A stretch of DNA of 64,000 nucleotides, taken from NCBI RefSeq assembly GCF_016616425.1, contig NZ_CP067101.1, positions 7,080,347 through 7,144,346 on the forward strand, written 5' to 3'. Shown here one piece after another: positions 8,472-17,086 of this stretch. The notes under the pieces are model-generated. The model was not told the DNA's origin. It made no database searches and worked only from the letters and a program-made list of their open reading frames with translations. A program made the position numbers and the translations under genes. The DNA comes from Bradyrhizobium diazoefficiens. GTDB lineage: Bacteria > Pseudomonadota > Alphaproteobacteria > Rhizobiales > Xanthobacteraceae. How positions within the stretch are numbered: position 1 is the first letter of the stretch; every line of letters begins with the position of its first letter.

Positions 8472-8485
8472 TTGCATCTGCTCAA
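8472..8485. promoter_or_regulatory. Possible FixK2/FNR-type box
   Basis: TTGCATCTGCTCAA fits the degenerate Bradyrhizobium FixK2 pattern TTG(A/C)-N6-(T/G)CAA. It sits between the divergent 8439 gene (Tal-Tkt unit) and the PQQ-propeller gene at 8623. A few such matches are expected by chance in 64 kb, so it is only a candidate. Confidence 0.35.
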
Positions 8486-8551
8486 CGGAGTGCAAACGTT
8501 CGCGTTCCTGAGTCCGGCTGGCATTCGATGAGAGCGAGAAACGCTCACATG

Positions 8552-8587
8552 TGACGGGTCCGACGCCGATTGACGGGTCCGACGCCG
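8552..8587 (+). repeat. Two direct 17-bp repeats
   Basis: TGACGGGTCCGACGCCG occurs at 8552-8568 and again at 8571-8587, separated by two bases. It lies 36 bp upstream of the PQQ-propeller gene start, so it could be a tandem protein-binding site or a simple slippage duplication. Confidence 0.85.
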
Positions 8588-8622
8588 GTGGAACCGGAGC
8601 AGCACGGGGCTGTTAGGCGCTC

Positions 8623-10131
8623 ATGAACATCCGGCGCGCTTTTTCGATGACAGCACGTCCTGCCTTTGTGGCGGGACTTTTTGCACTTGCGCTGTCGCCG
8701 CTATCCGCCCGCGCTCAAGACAGCTCAGTTCTGACTTATCACGGTGACAACCGCCGTAGCGGCCACTACGTCGTTCCTGCGCTACCCCAGGAGAAAGCCA
8801 GATCGGTTCGGCTGGATCGCACGTTCAACGCCCGTGTCGCGGGCCCGATGTACGCTCAGCCGCTGTACTGGCGTCCTCCAGGCGCGAACACCGGGATGTT
8901 ATTTGTGGTGACGGAGGATGACGTCGTCCAGGCCTTCGACGCGACGACCGGCAAGGAATTGTGGCGGCGCGTGGTCGGGCGTCCTGTGCGCCGTTCGTCG
9001 CTGCCGTGCGGGAATATCAATCCGCTTGGTATTACCGGGACACCGGTGATCGACCCTGCAACGCAAGCCATCTATTTCGATGCTGCCGTGGAGCGGGGAG
9101 ACGGCCCGCACCACGAGGTGTTCGCACTTTCCATAGCGGATGGCAGCGTTCTCCCGGGCTGGCCGATCGATGTGGCCGACCTTCTGCAAAAGGCAGGACG
9201 GCATTTCGATCCCAGTGTCCACAACCAGCGCGCAGCACTCACGCTTCTCGACGGCACCGTCTATGTCGCCTTCAGCGGCCATTTCGGCGATTGCGGAAAC
9301 TTTCACGGCTGGGTGGTCGGAATCTCCCTTCACGAGCCTGGCAAGCACGTCAGCTTCGAAACGCGTGCGCGAGGAGGCGGCATCTGGGCGCCAGGCGGTC
9401 TGAGCGTCTCCGGGCATGACATCTACTTTGCGACCGGGAATACCCTCGGCGCGCAGACCTGGAGCGACGGCGAAGCCGTGTTTCACGTTGGACCTGACCT
9501 GCGCCGCAGCAACGACAAGAGGGACTATTTTGCGCCATCGGATTGGAAAGCACTCGATGCCGGCGATGCAGATCTCGGAGCTAGCAATCCGATTCCTCTC
9601 GACATTCCCGGCCCAGACGGTAGCCGCGCGCTGATCCTGGCGCTGGGGAAGGATGGTAAGGCCTACCTTCTCGATCGAAATAGTCTCGGCGGCATTGGAG
9701 GTCAGCTGGCGGTCGAAACAGTGTCCCGGTCGTCGATCGTCACCTCACCGGCCGCTTACCGGGTCGGCGACGATGTCCTTGTTGCCCTCCAGGCCTCGGG
9801 AGCGCATTGCCCGCAACCCGGCCGAGGTCACGATTTGACGGTCCTGAAGATCGCGGCAGGCTCCACGCCGTCGATAGCCACCGCCTGGTGCGGTGCGCTC
9901 CGCGGCCGCGGCGCCCCGATTGCGACCACGACAGACGGGCATTCCAATCCGATCGTGTGGATGCTTGGCGCCGAAGGCGATGATCGGCTTCACGCGTTCC
10001 GCGGCGATACCGGCGAACCGATCTTTGCCAGCGAGCCCTTGAACGGCCTCCGACGCTTCCAGACGCTGATCGCGACGCAGGACCGTCTCTATGTCGGCGG
10101 CGAGGGACGCATCTACGCCTTTCTCTTTTGA
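8623..10131 (+). CDS. Exported PQQ-type beta-propeller protein
   Basis: A 502-residue protein with a signal peptide (MNIRRAFSMTARPAFVAGLF, cleavage probably after SARA). The mature part has repeated propeller blades with PQQ-repeat signatures: VVQAFDATTGKELWRRVVG, GITGTPVIDPATQAIYFDA and YLLDRNSLGG. PQQ-like propellers occur in quinoprotein dehydrogenases and in BamB. The tryptophan-docking and calcium-binding features of true dehydrogenases were not evident, so an enzymatic role is not claimed. It is probably periplasmic. It is divergent from the 8439 gene. Confidence 0.82.
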   Translation: MNIRRAFSMTARPAFVAGLFALALSPLSARAQDSSVLTYHGDNRRSGHYVVPALPQEKARSVRLDRTFNARVAGPMYAQPLYWRPPGANTGMLFVVTEDDVVQAFDATTGKELWRRVVGRPVRRSSLPCGNINPLGITGTPVIDPATQAIYFDAAVERGDGPHHEVFALSIADGSVLPGWPIDVADLLQKAGRHFDPSVHNQRAALTLLDGTVYVAFSGHFGDCGNFHGWVVGISLHEPGKHVSFETRARGGGIWAPGGLSVSGHDIYFATGNTLGAQTWSDGEAVFHVGPDLRRSNDKRDYFAPSDWKALDAGDADLGASNPIPLDIPGPDGSRALILALGKDGKAYLLDRNSLGGIGGQLAVETVSRSSIVTSPAAYRVGDDVLVALQASGAHCPQPGRGHDLTVLKIAAGSTPSIATAWCGALRGRGAPIATTTDGHSNPIVWMLGAEGDDRLHAFRGDTGEPIFASEPLNGLRRFQTLIATQDRLYVGGEGRIYAFLF

Positions 10132-10383
10132 AGGCGATGCGAGCAACGGGTGAGGCAAGCCCTTGACCGCGGGTCGATCGATCAGCGAATGCGCGCAGAA
10201 TGTGATGATTTCGTCGTCTTGAGGAACATACCGCCTTCGCTGCGATCGGTTACCACTATCGCGATTTCGGGCAGGTCTCGGATGGCGAAGCGATCGACAT
10301 GTTAAGACGATCTGTTACGACGATCTGTTACGACGATTTGCGATTACGTCCGATGCGCGCCAGCCGCGGGAAGGAGCCCAACG

Positions 10384-10752
10384 ATGATCGACTGTCCGTT
10401 CTGCAAAATCGTCAGCGGCGAGACTCCGTCGATGAAAGTGTACGAGGATGACGCGCATCTCGCCTTTCTCGACATTCGCCCGCAATCACCGGGCCACACT
10501 CTTGTCATCCCACGAAAACACGCGCGCTGGGTCTGGGACGTACCAAACGTTGGCGCCTACTTCGAAGCTGTACGGACGATTGCGCGCGCGATGCAAAAGG
10601 CCTTCTGCGAGGAAATACATTCCCGCATCATGGGTGAAGAAGTGCCGCATGCGCACATCTGGCTCTATCCGGCTCCAGGCAGAGCGAAAGGCGACCCGAG
10701 AGATTTCGAGCGGAATGCGAAAGCAATCCGCGACGCGCTTGGGCCGAAATGA
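10384..10752 (+). CDS. HIT-family protein with altered histidine triad
   Basis: A 122-residue histidine-triad nucleotide-binding fold: CPFCKIVSGE at the start (the CxxC seen in Hint-type proteins), AFLDIRPQSPGHTLVIPRKHA in the middle and VPHAHIWLYPAPG at the active-site loop. The triad normally reads H-x-H-x-H; here the third His position is Trp (HAHIW). The second His, the nucleophile in characterised members, is kept. Such proteins hydrolyse or bind purine nucleotide conjugates. ATG 10384 has GGAAGGAG upstream. Confidence 0.88.
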   Translation: MIDCPFCKIVSGETPSMKVYEDDAHLAFLDIRPQSPGHTLVIPRKHARWVWDVPNVGAYFEAVRTIARAMQKAFCEEIHSRIMGEEVPHAHIWLYPAPGRAKGDPRDFERNAKAIRDALGPK

Positions 10753-10871
10753 TCGGGAGTTCTGGGCATCAGTTCGGGAGAATACCGGCAGGGCCAAGCT
10801 GACGCCGCCTTAGGAACAAGCGGCACCGACGCGATGTTTTTCCATGAACCGCTACTGCTCGCGAGGCAGCG

Positions 10872-12071
10872 ATGTTCCTGCACCGGATCAAAATCCTCAC
10901 GCTCGCCGGCTTCACGATATGGATCGACGTCTCGTGGCTCATCCTGGCGGTGCTGCTGATTTGGACGCTGGCGCTCGGCGAGTTCCCTCGCACAGTTCCG
11001 AACTTGTCCGCCAGCACCTATTGGTGGATGGGGTTCGCCGGCACCATTGGCCTGTTCATCTCGATCATCCTGCACGAACTGAGCCATGCGCTGATTGCGC
11101 GGCGGTACGACATGCCGATTGCCGGGATAACGCTATTCATCTTCGGCGGGGTCGCCGAACTGCACAAGGAGCCGAGCAGCGCCAAGGCAGAGTTCCTTAT
11201 GGCGATCGGCGGGCCGATCGCCAGCATGGTGCTTGGCACCATCCTGCTCCTGGTCGCTGATGCAGGCGACGAGACTCTGTCGCCCGCCGCATTCGGCGTG
11301 CTCGATTATCTTGGTGCTCTCAATTGGATCCTGGCGCTGTTCAATCTCATTCCCGCGTTCCCGCTGGACGGTGGACGGGTCCTACGCGCCGGACTTTGGG
11401 GCTGGATGAGCGACTTTGGACGGGCCACGCGCATTGCCGCCGCCAGTGGCGAGTTCTTTGGCATTGCCATGATCCTGTACGGCATCCTGGAATTCATCAC
11501 CGGCAATATAATCAGCGGCGTCTGGCTGTCCTTTATCGGATTGTTCCTGCATGGAGCCGCCGGCGCGGCGCGGCGCGAGCTGGCGCTTCGCCGCACCTTC
11601 GGCGGGCTTCCCGTCTCAACCCTCATGCAACGCAATCCTATCGGGGTTGCACCGGATCTTTCCATTGCGGAGCTGGTCGAGGACTACTTCTACAGATACT
11701 ACTTCAAGGCTTTCCCCGTGCTGCGCGATGGCGAGCTCATTGGCTGCATCATGGCCAAGGATGTCCGCGATCTTGCGCCCTCCGACGCCGCTCAGCGCCG
11801 CGTCGCTGATGTCATGCGCCCCTGCTCGCCGGAAATCATTGTCCCTCCGCATCTGGATGCACTGGAGGCGCTGGTAAGGATGCAGGGCGGTCGGCACAGC
11901 CGGCTGCTTGTGGTCGAACAGGGACGGCTTCTCGGCGTCCTGGCCTTGTCCGATATGCTTCAATACCTGTCGTTGAAGCAGGAGCTCGACCGAAACATGC
12001 AGGATCTACCATGGAGCGATGCCAGGACCCGTGATGCGGGATCTGCCCATTACGGACATCCCGCCCGCTGA
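10872..12071 (+). CDS. Site-2 protease-like M50 metalloprotease with CBS pair
   Basis: A 399-residue membrane protein. The zinc motif HELSH is at residues 68-72 in a transmembrane segment, and the second conserved motif FNLIPAFPLDGGRV (Asp166) completes the M50 active site. Several further hydrophobic spans follow to about residue 230. The C-terminal part (from about 245) carries two CBS motifs: STLMQRNPIGVAPDLSI and ADVMRPCSPEIIVPPHLDALEAL. M50-CBS proteases cleave within membranes, and the CBS pair may sense adenylates. The upstream HIT gene (about 120 bp) may belong to the same unit. Confidence 0.9.
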   Translation: MFLHRIKILTLAGFTIWIDVSWLILAVLLIWTLALGEFPRTVPNLSASTYWWMGFAGTIGLFISIILHELSHALIARRYDMPIAGITLFIFGGVAELHKEPSSAKAEFLMAIGGPIASMVLGTILLLVADAGDETLSPAAFGVLDYLGALNWILALFNLIPAFPLDGGRVLRAGLWGWMSDFGRATRIAAASGEFFGIAMILYGILEFITGNIISGVWLSFIGLFLHGAAGAARRELALRRTFGGLPVSTLMQRNPIGVAPDLSIAELVEDYFYRYYFKAFPVLRDGELIGCIMAKDVRDLAPSDAAQRRVADVMRPCSPEIIVPPHLDALEALVRMQGGRHSRLLVVEQGRLLGVLALSDMLQYLSLKQELDRNMQDLPWSDARTRDAGSAHYGHPAR

Positions 12072-12211
12072 GGTTAAGGTCCCGAAAGCGCTAGATGACC
12101 AGGAATTCGTCTCGGACTGCTCAAACGGCCCGTCACCGACCGTCGGCCTGCAAGACACTCTGCGGCAACGATCGCCCGTCCAAACAAGAGTGACGCTGTC
12201 ACGCAAAACCG

Positions 12212-12376
12212 ATGGCCAAGGCACGCGTCGCCAACACACATCTCGACCACCGTCGCGTCGCGCCTGAGGGCCCGTTTCGACGACCGCGGCTCTACGTGGT
12301 TGGCGAGGCACCCGGCGCGGAGGAAGCTGCGAAGGGCAGGCCTTTTGTCGGTCCGGCCGGCAGGCCGGCAAGTTGA
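12212..12376 (+). pseudogene. Family-4 uracil-DNA glycosylase N-terminal fragment
   Basis: A 54-codon frame reads into RPRLYVVGEAPGAEEAAKGR and PFVGPAG, the first conserved block of family 4/5 uracil-DNA glycosylases (GEAPG...GxPFVGxAG), then stops at TGA 12374. The rest of the enzyme, including the four-Cys iron-sulfur site and the later HPS-type motif, is not in the next kilobase in any frame. It is a truncated gene abutting repeat-like sequence. Confidence 0.68.
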
Positions 12377-13224
12377 GTCCTCGGCCGATCGCGAATCCGC
12401 CTTGCTCGACCGCGCGCCTCGTCGCCGGGAAGAATCAACCGCGCGGCGACCTGCGAGTTGTGGCGCTGATCGGCAGAACGAGCGGCCGCCTCAATTTTCA
12501 AACAACGAGACGCGCCTCAACGGCCTCGCGACGCGTGACGCCCGAGTCCAATGCTTCTCTTGGCGCCCCTTCCTTGGAAAGGGCGCAGGGAAGGCCGGGC
12601 ACCGGCTGGCACCCGCGGTCCGCTGTGCGCAAATTGCGCAAAGACAAATGCACAGCGGCATACAGGGCAGCCTGGACATCCCGGCCTTTCCCTGCGCAGT
12701 GGTTTGACGGCTTATGGCGCGCTCTCCCCGGGGAGCGATGCACTATTGCCCCCGTCGCCTTGCGGATGACTGGTGCGCGTGCCCGGTCGGGCCGCTTCAC
12801 CACCGCAAGCCTTGACGCACAGACCCCGGGCGTCAGGACGACACGTTTTTGCCGTACGCGGACCGCACCGGTCGTGTGCGCGCTGCTCAACCGCTCACGG
12901 GCCAAGCCCGCCCTGCGATTGCTGGCGCGCCGATGCGCTCCACGTCCACCGCCACCCGGCCCGCGTATCGTGACGATCGCGAAACGCCCCTTATCCTTGG
13001 GCCGGGATGAGCGATTCATACGCTATTTCCGAATTTCGGTCAATCGGAATCTTTCGGGCCTCCGCGATCTTCGCTGCGCCCCGACCACGGAAGCGGCGGC
13101 AACTCCTGCTGCCCGACGGTCGCGCGACCGATAGGGGTCGGGCCCGAACCGCTGCGAGGCGTTCGACTTCACCGCGCCAGTACCTATATCCTGGGGCAAC
13201 CGATGTGACGCAGCGGACAGTTCG
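12377..13224. repeat. Gene-free, repeat-like block
   Basis: Several long open frames occur on both strands, but none looks like a protein; they are rich in Arg, Pro, Ala and Ser. The part around 12550-13020 (including GACGACACGTTTTTGCCG at 12837 and the stretch ending CTTGGGCCGGGATGAG) resembles sequence I recall as highly repeated between Bradyrhizobium genes, often mis-annotated as short ORFs. The assignment rests on memory and composition, not on a search. No transposase is present. Confidence 0.5.
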
Positions 13225-13452
13225 ATGGCCAGGAGACGCACGACGGACGCCGACGACCTCCCCCGCTATTTCGTCTGGGTTCGGGGCCTCGAAGGGCCGG
13301 AGCCGCAGAAATGGACGACGCTGGATTTCGGCGTCGGCGACTGGAAGCGAACACTCGTGCTGGCCTATCGGGAGCTGCCGCCAGACGAACGGCGGCTGTC
13401 GCTGTCGGCACTGGCGCGGCGCTATCCGGCGCCGCGGGTTGATCTCTCGTGA
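13225..13452 (+). CDS. Small hypothetical protein
   Basis: A 75-residue soluble protein (MARRRTTDADDLPRYFVWVR, then GLEGPEPQKWTTLDFGVGDW). The amino-acid mix (several Trp, Asp, Glu, Leu in a balanced order) looks like real coding sequence, unlike the surrounding block. There is no recognised domain and no strong ribosome site. Its function is unknown. Confidence 0.5.
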   Translation: MARRRTTDADDLPRYFVWVRGLEGPEPQKWTTLDFGVGDWKRTLVLAYRELPPDERRLSLSALARRYPAPRVDLS

Positions 13453-13569
13453 GCCGAGCCGGGGCGTGCATCCTGAACGTCGGGTCGGCACGCCAAAGCG
13501 GAAACCACCCCGCTTGAGCCCGATCGGCGGCTCGTACCCGATGCGGACTTCGCTCACCGGGCAGCAGAG

Positions 13570-13806
13570 CTAGTTTTTGGGTGAAGGTCCAACCATCTCT
13601 ATGATTTCGCCGTCAGCTCCTCTGACGGTCACGGCACGCCCGATGCTCTGCGCAATCCATCGTGCAACGGCCAGCGCCTCGGCATCATGAGCAAGATCAA
13701 GAGAGATCATTTGAAGCAACCGCCAACCATAGGTGAAGCTGCTTCTGTTGCTCGCCAAAGTATTGGGACTGTCTTTCCCCCGTCTGCCCATCACACGACT
13801 CTGCAA
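13570..13806 (-). CDS. Small hypothetical protein
   Basis: A frame of up to 78 residues. The C-terminal half, DLAHDAEALAVARWIAQSIG followed by RAVTVRGADGEIIEMVGPSP, reads like a small alpha-beta protein of the kind found beside DUF6894 genes in Bradyrhizobium. The N-terminal part looks less convincing, so the true start may be at the internal Met (about 13710). Function unknown. Confidence 0.45.
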   Translation of the reverse strand: MQSRVMGRRGKDSPNTLASNRSSFTYGWRLLQMISLDLAHDAEALAVARWIAQSIGRAVTVRGADGEIIEMVGPSPKN

Positions 13807-13993
13807 CAGAAGATGACGGCAGCAGCTCCGGCCAGGCCAAAATAAAACTCCAATTCTGTTTTGCTAAGTCGTCTACCGGACTCAGGTCCGGATACATCGC
13901 GTGCTACCGCACCGTCATTGCCTGCCATGATTCCGGGCGCCGGCAACTGAGAGTTTTTGTGCTCCCGCCTACCCCGACGTGAGCACGATAACG

Positions 13994-14695
13994 ATGTCGT
14001 CCAACCTCCTGCTTTCCTCACTCTCAACTGGCGATTTGGCGGCCCTCCAGCCTCACCTCAAGGAAATTCAGCTCGAGCAGAAGACGGTGCTCCATGAGGC
14101 GGGCGACCTCACGAAAGCCGTGTACTTCCCGACAACGGCAGTCATCTCCCTGGTGGTGACGCTAAGCTCAGGAGAGATCACCGAAGCCGCAATGATAGGC
14201 CGGGACGGAGCGGTCGGCATGGCGGCTGCGCTGGACAGCAATATCGCATTCAGCACGGCTGTCGTTCAGTTGGGCGGCAAGGCGATGATCTGCGATCAGA
14301 ATGCTTTCAGGGGAGCTGCCCTGCAATCTGAAGCGCTCATTGCGAAGATCATGCGACACGAACAGGCTCTGTTTGCGCAGGCACAACAATCGAATGCCTG
14401 TATGGCCAACCACGCGGTTGAATCCCGTCTATGCCGCTGGCTTCTGCGAGCCCGCGATCTGGCGGGAAGCGATAAACTCCCTTTCACCCAGGAATTTCTG
14501 GCGGACATGCTGGGCGTAAGGCGGACCAGCGTCACCTCTGTTGCGCGTACGCTGCAGGAGGCGGCAATGATCAGGTACAGCCGGGGGAAGATCGAAATTC
14601 TCGATGTGGATGGCCTGCAAGAAGCTTCATGCGAATGCTATCAGACCGTGCGGGATCAGTATGAGCAACTGCTGACCGAACGGTTCCGCGGGTAA
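13994..14695 (+). CDS. Crp/Fnr-family transcriptional regulator
   Basis: About 233 residues: an N-terminal cyclic-nucleotide-binding-like beta-roll (VLHEAGDLTKAVYFPTTAVI, then EAAMIGRDGAVGMAAALD) and a C-terminal helix-turn-helix (TQEFLADMLGVRRTSVTSVA). The N-terminal cysteines that hold the iron-sulfur cluster of FNR are absent, so direct oxygen sensing is not expected. ATG 13994 is chosen; an in-frame GTG lies at 13979. Target genes are unknown; the two DUF6894 genes directly downstream are candidates. Confidence 0.88.
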   Translation: MSSNLLLSSLSTGDLAALQPHLKEIQLEQKTVLHEAGDLTKAVYFPTTAVISLVVTLSSGEITEAAMIGRDGAVGMAAALDSNIAFSTAVVQLGGKAMICDQNAFRGAALQSEALIAKIMRHEQALFAQAQQSNACMANHAVESRLCRWLLRARDLAGSDKLPFTQEFLADMLGVRRTSVTSVARTLQEAAMIRYSRGKIEILDVDGLQEASCECYQTVRDQYEQLLTERFRG

Positions 14696-14907
14696 CTTGA
14701 CCTTGCGAGCGTGTTTGCCGCTTGATGAAGGGGTTTTTGTTCCTAGGTACAAACCTTTATTTCCGCCTCCAGCCGGTCAGAATCCTCAGAGTTCCTATGT
14801 CGTTTGGGCGACTCATGGGGTAGAGTGACCCGATCACCGTTCGATCCGTTGGCCACTATCGGTGACTGAGAGTGCTGCACGCTCCCGCCGCGACCGGAGC
14901 ACGCCCC

Positions 14908-15162
14908 ATGGAAGCGGGACGCTATTTTTTCACCATCCTGGACGGCAAGCTGATCGTCGACAATGTCGGCGAGTTTTTCGCCAGCTGGGACGACATGCGC
15001 AAGGAAGCCATCAGGACGGCCGGAGAATGTCTGCGCGACATGGCCACCAAATATCCCGATGACCTGGAATGGCAACTCGTTGTCACCAACGAGAGCAATG
15101 ATGCCGTCTTGAGGCTCCGCTTCGCTCTCAGCGAAGACCGGATCCAGCCAGCTTTGCGGTGA
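14908..15162 (+). CDS. DUF6894-type small protein (copy 1)
   Basis: An 84-residue protein starting MEAGRYFFTILDG, matching the small DUF6894 family abundant in Bradyrhizobium (MxRYFF start, a DD/SWDDMRKEA helix, then a WQLVVTNESND strand). A longer frame opens at 14872, but ATG 14908 gives the usual family N-terminus. The stop overlaps the region just before the next copy, so both are probably one transcript. Function unknown. Confidence 0.75.
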   Translation: MEAGRYFFTILDGKLIVDNVGEFFASWDDMRKEAIRTAGECLRDMATKYPDDLEWQLVVTNESNDAVLRLRFALSEDRIQPALR

Positions 15163-15167
15163 GCTCG

Positions 15168-15404
15168 ATGGGGCGCTATTTCTTCGACATCCAAAGTGGC
15201 CGCGATATCTTTGCCGACGAAGAAGGTTTGAGCCTTCCCGATCACAAGGCCGCGGAGATCGAGGCGCTGCAAACGCTTGTTGGGATAGCCAAGGAATCCA
15301 TGTATTCCGGCGAACGACCTGACTTGGCAATCGAGGTGCGCTCTGCATCCGACCGCTTGTTCTGCGTGTCGATCGTCTATCGGAATACGAACGCAAAACA
15401 TTGA
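15168..15404 (+). CDS. DUF6894-type small protein (copy 2)
   Basis: A 78-residue paralogue of the upstream gene, starting MGRYFFDIQSGRDIFADEEG, with the characteristic DEEG-x-L then KAAEIEALQTL helix and a C-terminal strand (LAIEVRSASDRLFCVSIVY). It begins 5 bp after the stop of copy 1, so the two are translationally close. Tandem divergent copies suggest an old duplication. Function unknown. Confidence 0.78.
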   Translation: MGRYFFDIQSGRDIFADEEGLSLPDHKAAEIEALQTLVGIAKESMYSGERPDLAIEVRSASDRLFCVSIVYRNTNAKH

Positions 15405-15567
15405 CGCCACGGCGGCTGGCGCGTTCGGACTTCCAACTCTCTTGCGGCCTTTGGTCGTCATTCACCGCGCTCGTGGCATCGTTAATGGCCCAACGACATC
15501 GAGGCGAGCCGCCGCATGCGACCTTTTCTTTCCGGACAGCGATCCTGGTTCAGCTCGCGCCTGTGAC

Positions 15568-16338
15568 CTATCGAGCCGCCGGGCTCTGCTTCTCTGGGCC
15601 TCTCCCGCTCGCAACGGGCGATCGGCCGGTTTCCAGTGTGTGAAGATAATGAGGGCTGAACTCGGCCACCTCTTCGAGCGCAGGGCGGTCAAGGAGCCGA
15701 ATGCTGCGATGCTCCCACTCGATGAGCCGCTCGGATCTGAGTTCCTGAAGTGTCCTGTTCACATGAACCACCGACAGTCCGCATGCATCGGCAACGTTCT
15801 GTTGTGTAAAGGGCAGATCGAAGCTGCAAGCGTCGAGCAGACCGACGAGCTCCAGCCGGGTGGCGAGTTCGCACAGGAGATGCGCAATCCTGCCCAAGGC
15901 CTGGCGAGCGCCAAGATTTTCAACCCATTCGCGATAGATGGCAGCATGGATCAGCGTCTCGCGCCAAAACGCCTGCGTAACCTGAGGGGATTCGGCCATC
16001 AGGTCTCTGAGATAAGCGTGAGGTATTGACGCTACGGTCGAACTGCCGATGCTGCAGAGTTCATGGTCGACGTAAGGCACGTGAAGACTGTGAAGATCCG
16101 GCATATCGCCCGGTATATAGAATGATGAAATCTGGTTTCGGGTGGAGATCACCCGCTGTCGAGAAAGGAATCCACTCATCACGACCGTGGAATGCGTCGG
16201 TCTGTCGCCCTCGCGCAAGAGGAAGTCGCCATTGCCAAGCGTCTTGATCTTGTAGGGCATACTTGAAAGCCGGATTTGATCTTGGCGAGACAGACCAACG
16301 ATGGACTGCAATCGCGCGATCAGCTTATGATGCGGCAT
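15568..16338 (-). CDS. Crp/Fnr-family transcriptional regulator
   Basis: 256 residues with a cNMP-like sensor domain (GDFLLREGDRPTHSTVVMSG, then FYIPGDMPDLHSLH) and a C-terminal winged helix-turn-helix (TQQNVADACGLSVVHVNRTL, then LRSERLIEWEH). The cluster-binding cysteines of FNR are absent. It converges on the DUF6894 pair. It is only distantly similar to the regulator at 13994, so it is not a recent duplicate. About 30 residues beyond the usual C-terminus (LETGRSPVASGRGPEKQ) look like an extension. Confidence 0.88.
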   Translation of the reverse strand: MPHHKLIARLQSIVGLSRQDQIRLSSMPYKIKTLGNGDFLLREGDRPTHSTVVMSGFLSRQRVISTRNQISSFYIPGDMPDLHSLHVPYVDHELCSIGSSTVASIPHAYLRDLMAESPQVTQAFWRETLIHAAIYREWVENLGARQALGRIAHLLCELATRLELVGLLDACSFDLPFTQQNVADACGLSVVHVNRTLQELRSERLIEWEHRSIRLLDRPALEEVAEFSPHYLHTLETGRSPVASGRGPEKQSPAAR

Positions 16339-16511
16339 GGTGCGCTATCTCTGCATAAAGGCGGGAGCGCAACATGTCTCTCAGCCACCTACGCCCAAGT
16401 TCTAGCATGGCGGTGGTGTATTAACGCACGAGAATGGATATCGTTCAACCTGTAGAATGCATCGCCCGCCTTGGGCTTTCTTAGAACCAGGCGGCTCGGT
16501 AGCCCAATGCT

Positions 16512-16551
16512 CATCCTGAGGGCCCGCCAACGGCGGGCGTCTCGAAGGATG
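16512..16551. repeat. Intergenic inverted repeat
   Basis: CATCCTGAGGGCCCGCC, a short loop, then GGCGGGCGTCTCGAAGGATG form a near-perfect hairpin in the gap between the Crp/Fnr and GFA genes. It is the type of element I recall as very frequent in Bradyrhizobium genomes. Confidence 0.75.
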
Positions 16552-16580
16552 GCCGCGGGAAGCGCCCTCGAATAAAGGCG

Positions 16581-17003
16581 CTATTCCTGCATCATCTCGC
16601 CGCTGCCGCCGAACTCGGCCGGAAAATCCTTCAGCTTGGGCAGACCGTCACGCATTGGCAGCACGGTCTCGGCGTAGTTGACGTGAACGCCGGGCGCGAA
16701 TGCAAGCGTCGGGATGGTGGCGGCGAAGACGTCGATCAGACCGAGCGGCGGGTGGTTGGTCATGAGATGACCGCCGCACTTCCTGCAATATTTGCGCTGG
16801 CTGAGCGGCGTCTTGGCGAAGGTCTCGACATTCTGGGCGCCTTCGGTGATGCGCACGGCTTCGGGCTTCCACAGGCTGAAGGCGTTGACCGGGCCGCCCG
16901 ACCACGACCGGCAGGACCGGCAATGGCAATAGCCCATCGCCTCCGGTGCACCCGTGACCTCGATCGTCACCGCGCCACAGAAGCAGTTTCCGAAATGTTT
17001 CAT
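16581..17003 (-). CDS. GFA (glutathione-dependent formaldehyde-activating) family protein
   Basis: 140 residues with the zinc-site cysteines of the GFA/CENP-V fold: GNCFCGAVTIEVTG, GYCHCRSCRSWSG and YCRKCGGHLMTNHP. The name is historical; most members bind zinc and their reaction is unknown. ATG 17003 follows a normal purine-rich leader. It is next to the methyltransferase gene on the same strand, with 83 bp between them. Confidence 0.9.
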   Translation of the reverse strand: MKHFGNCFCGAVTIEVTGAPEAMGYCHCRSCRSWSGGPVNAFSLWKPEAVRITEGAQNVETFAKTPLSQRKYCRKCGGHLMTNHPPLGLIDVFAATIPTLAFAPGVHVNYAETVLPMRDGLPKLKDFPAEFGGSGEMMQE

Positions 17004-17086
17004 TTGGCCGTTTCCTTTTCCAAGAACTTCTTATCGCATCGGCGCCCCGCACGTCCTTTCGGACGACGCGCCGAACGAGGCTGAGA

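Noticed and set aside
10309..10333. Short direct repeats CGATCTGTTACGA before the HIT gene
   Set aside because: Only two copies of 13 bp; no spacing relation to a promoter could be shown.
12373..13134. 253-codon open frame on the plus strand
   Set aside because: Low-information composition in a repeat-like block, no start signal, and a competing frame on the other strand; not reported as a gene.
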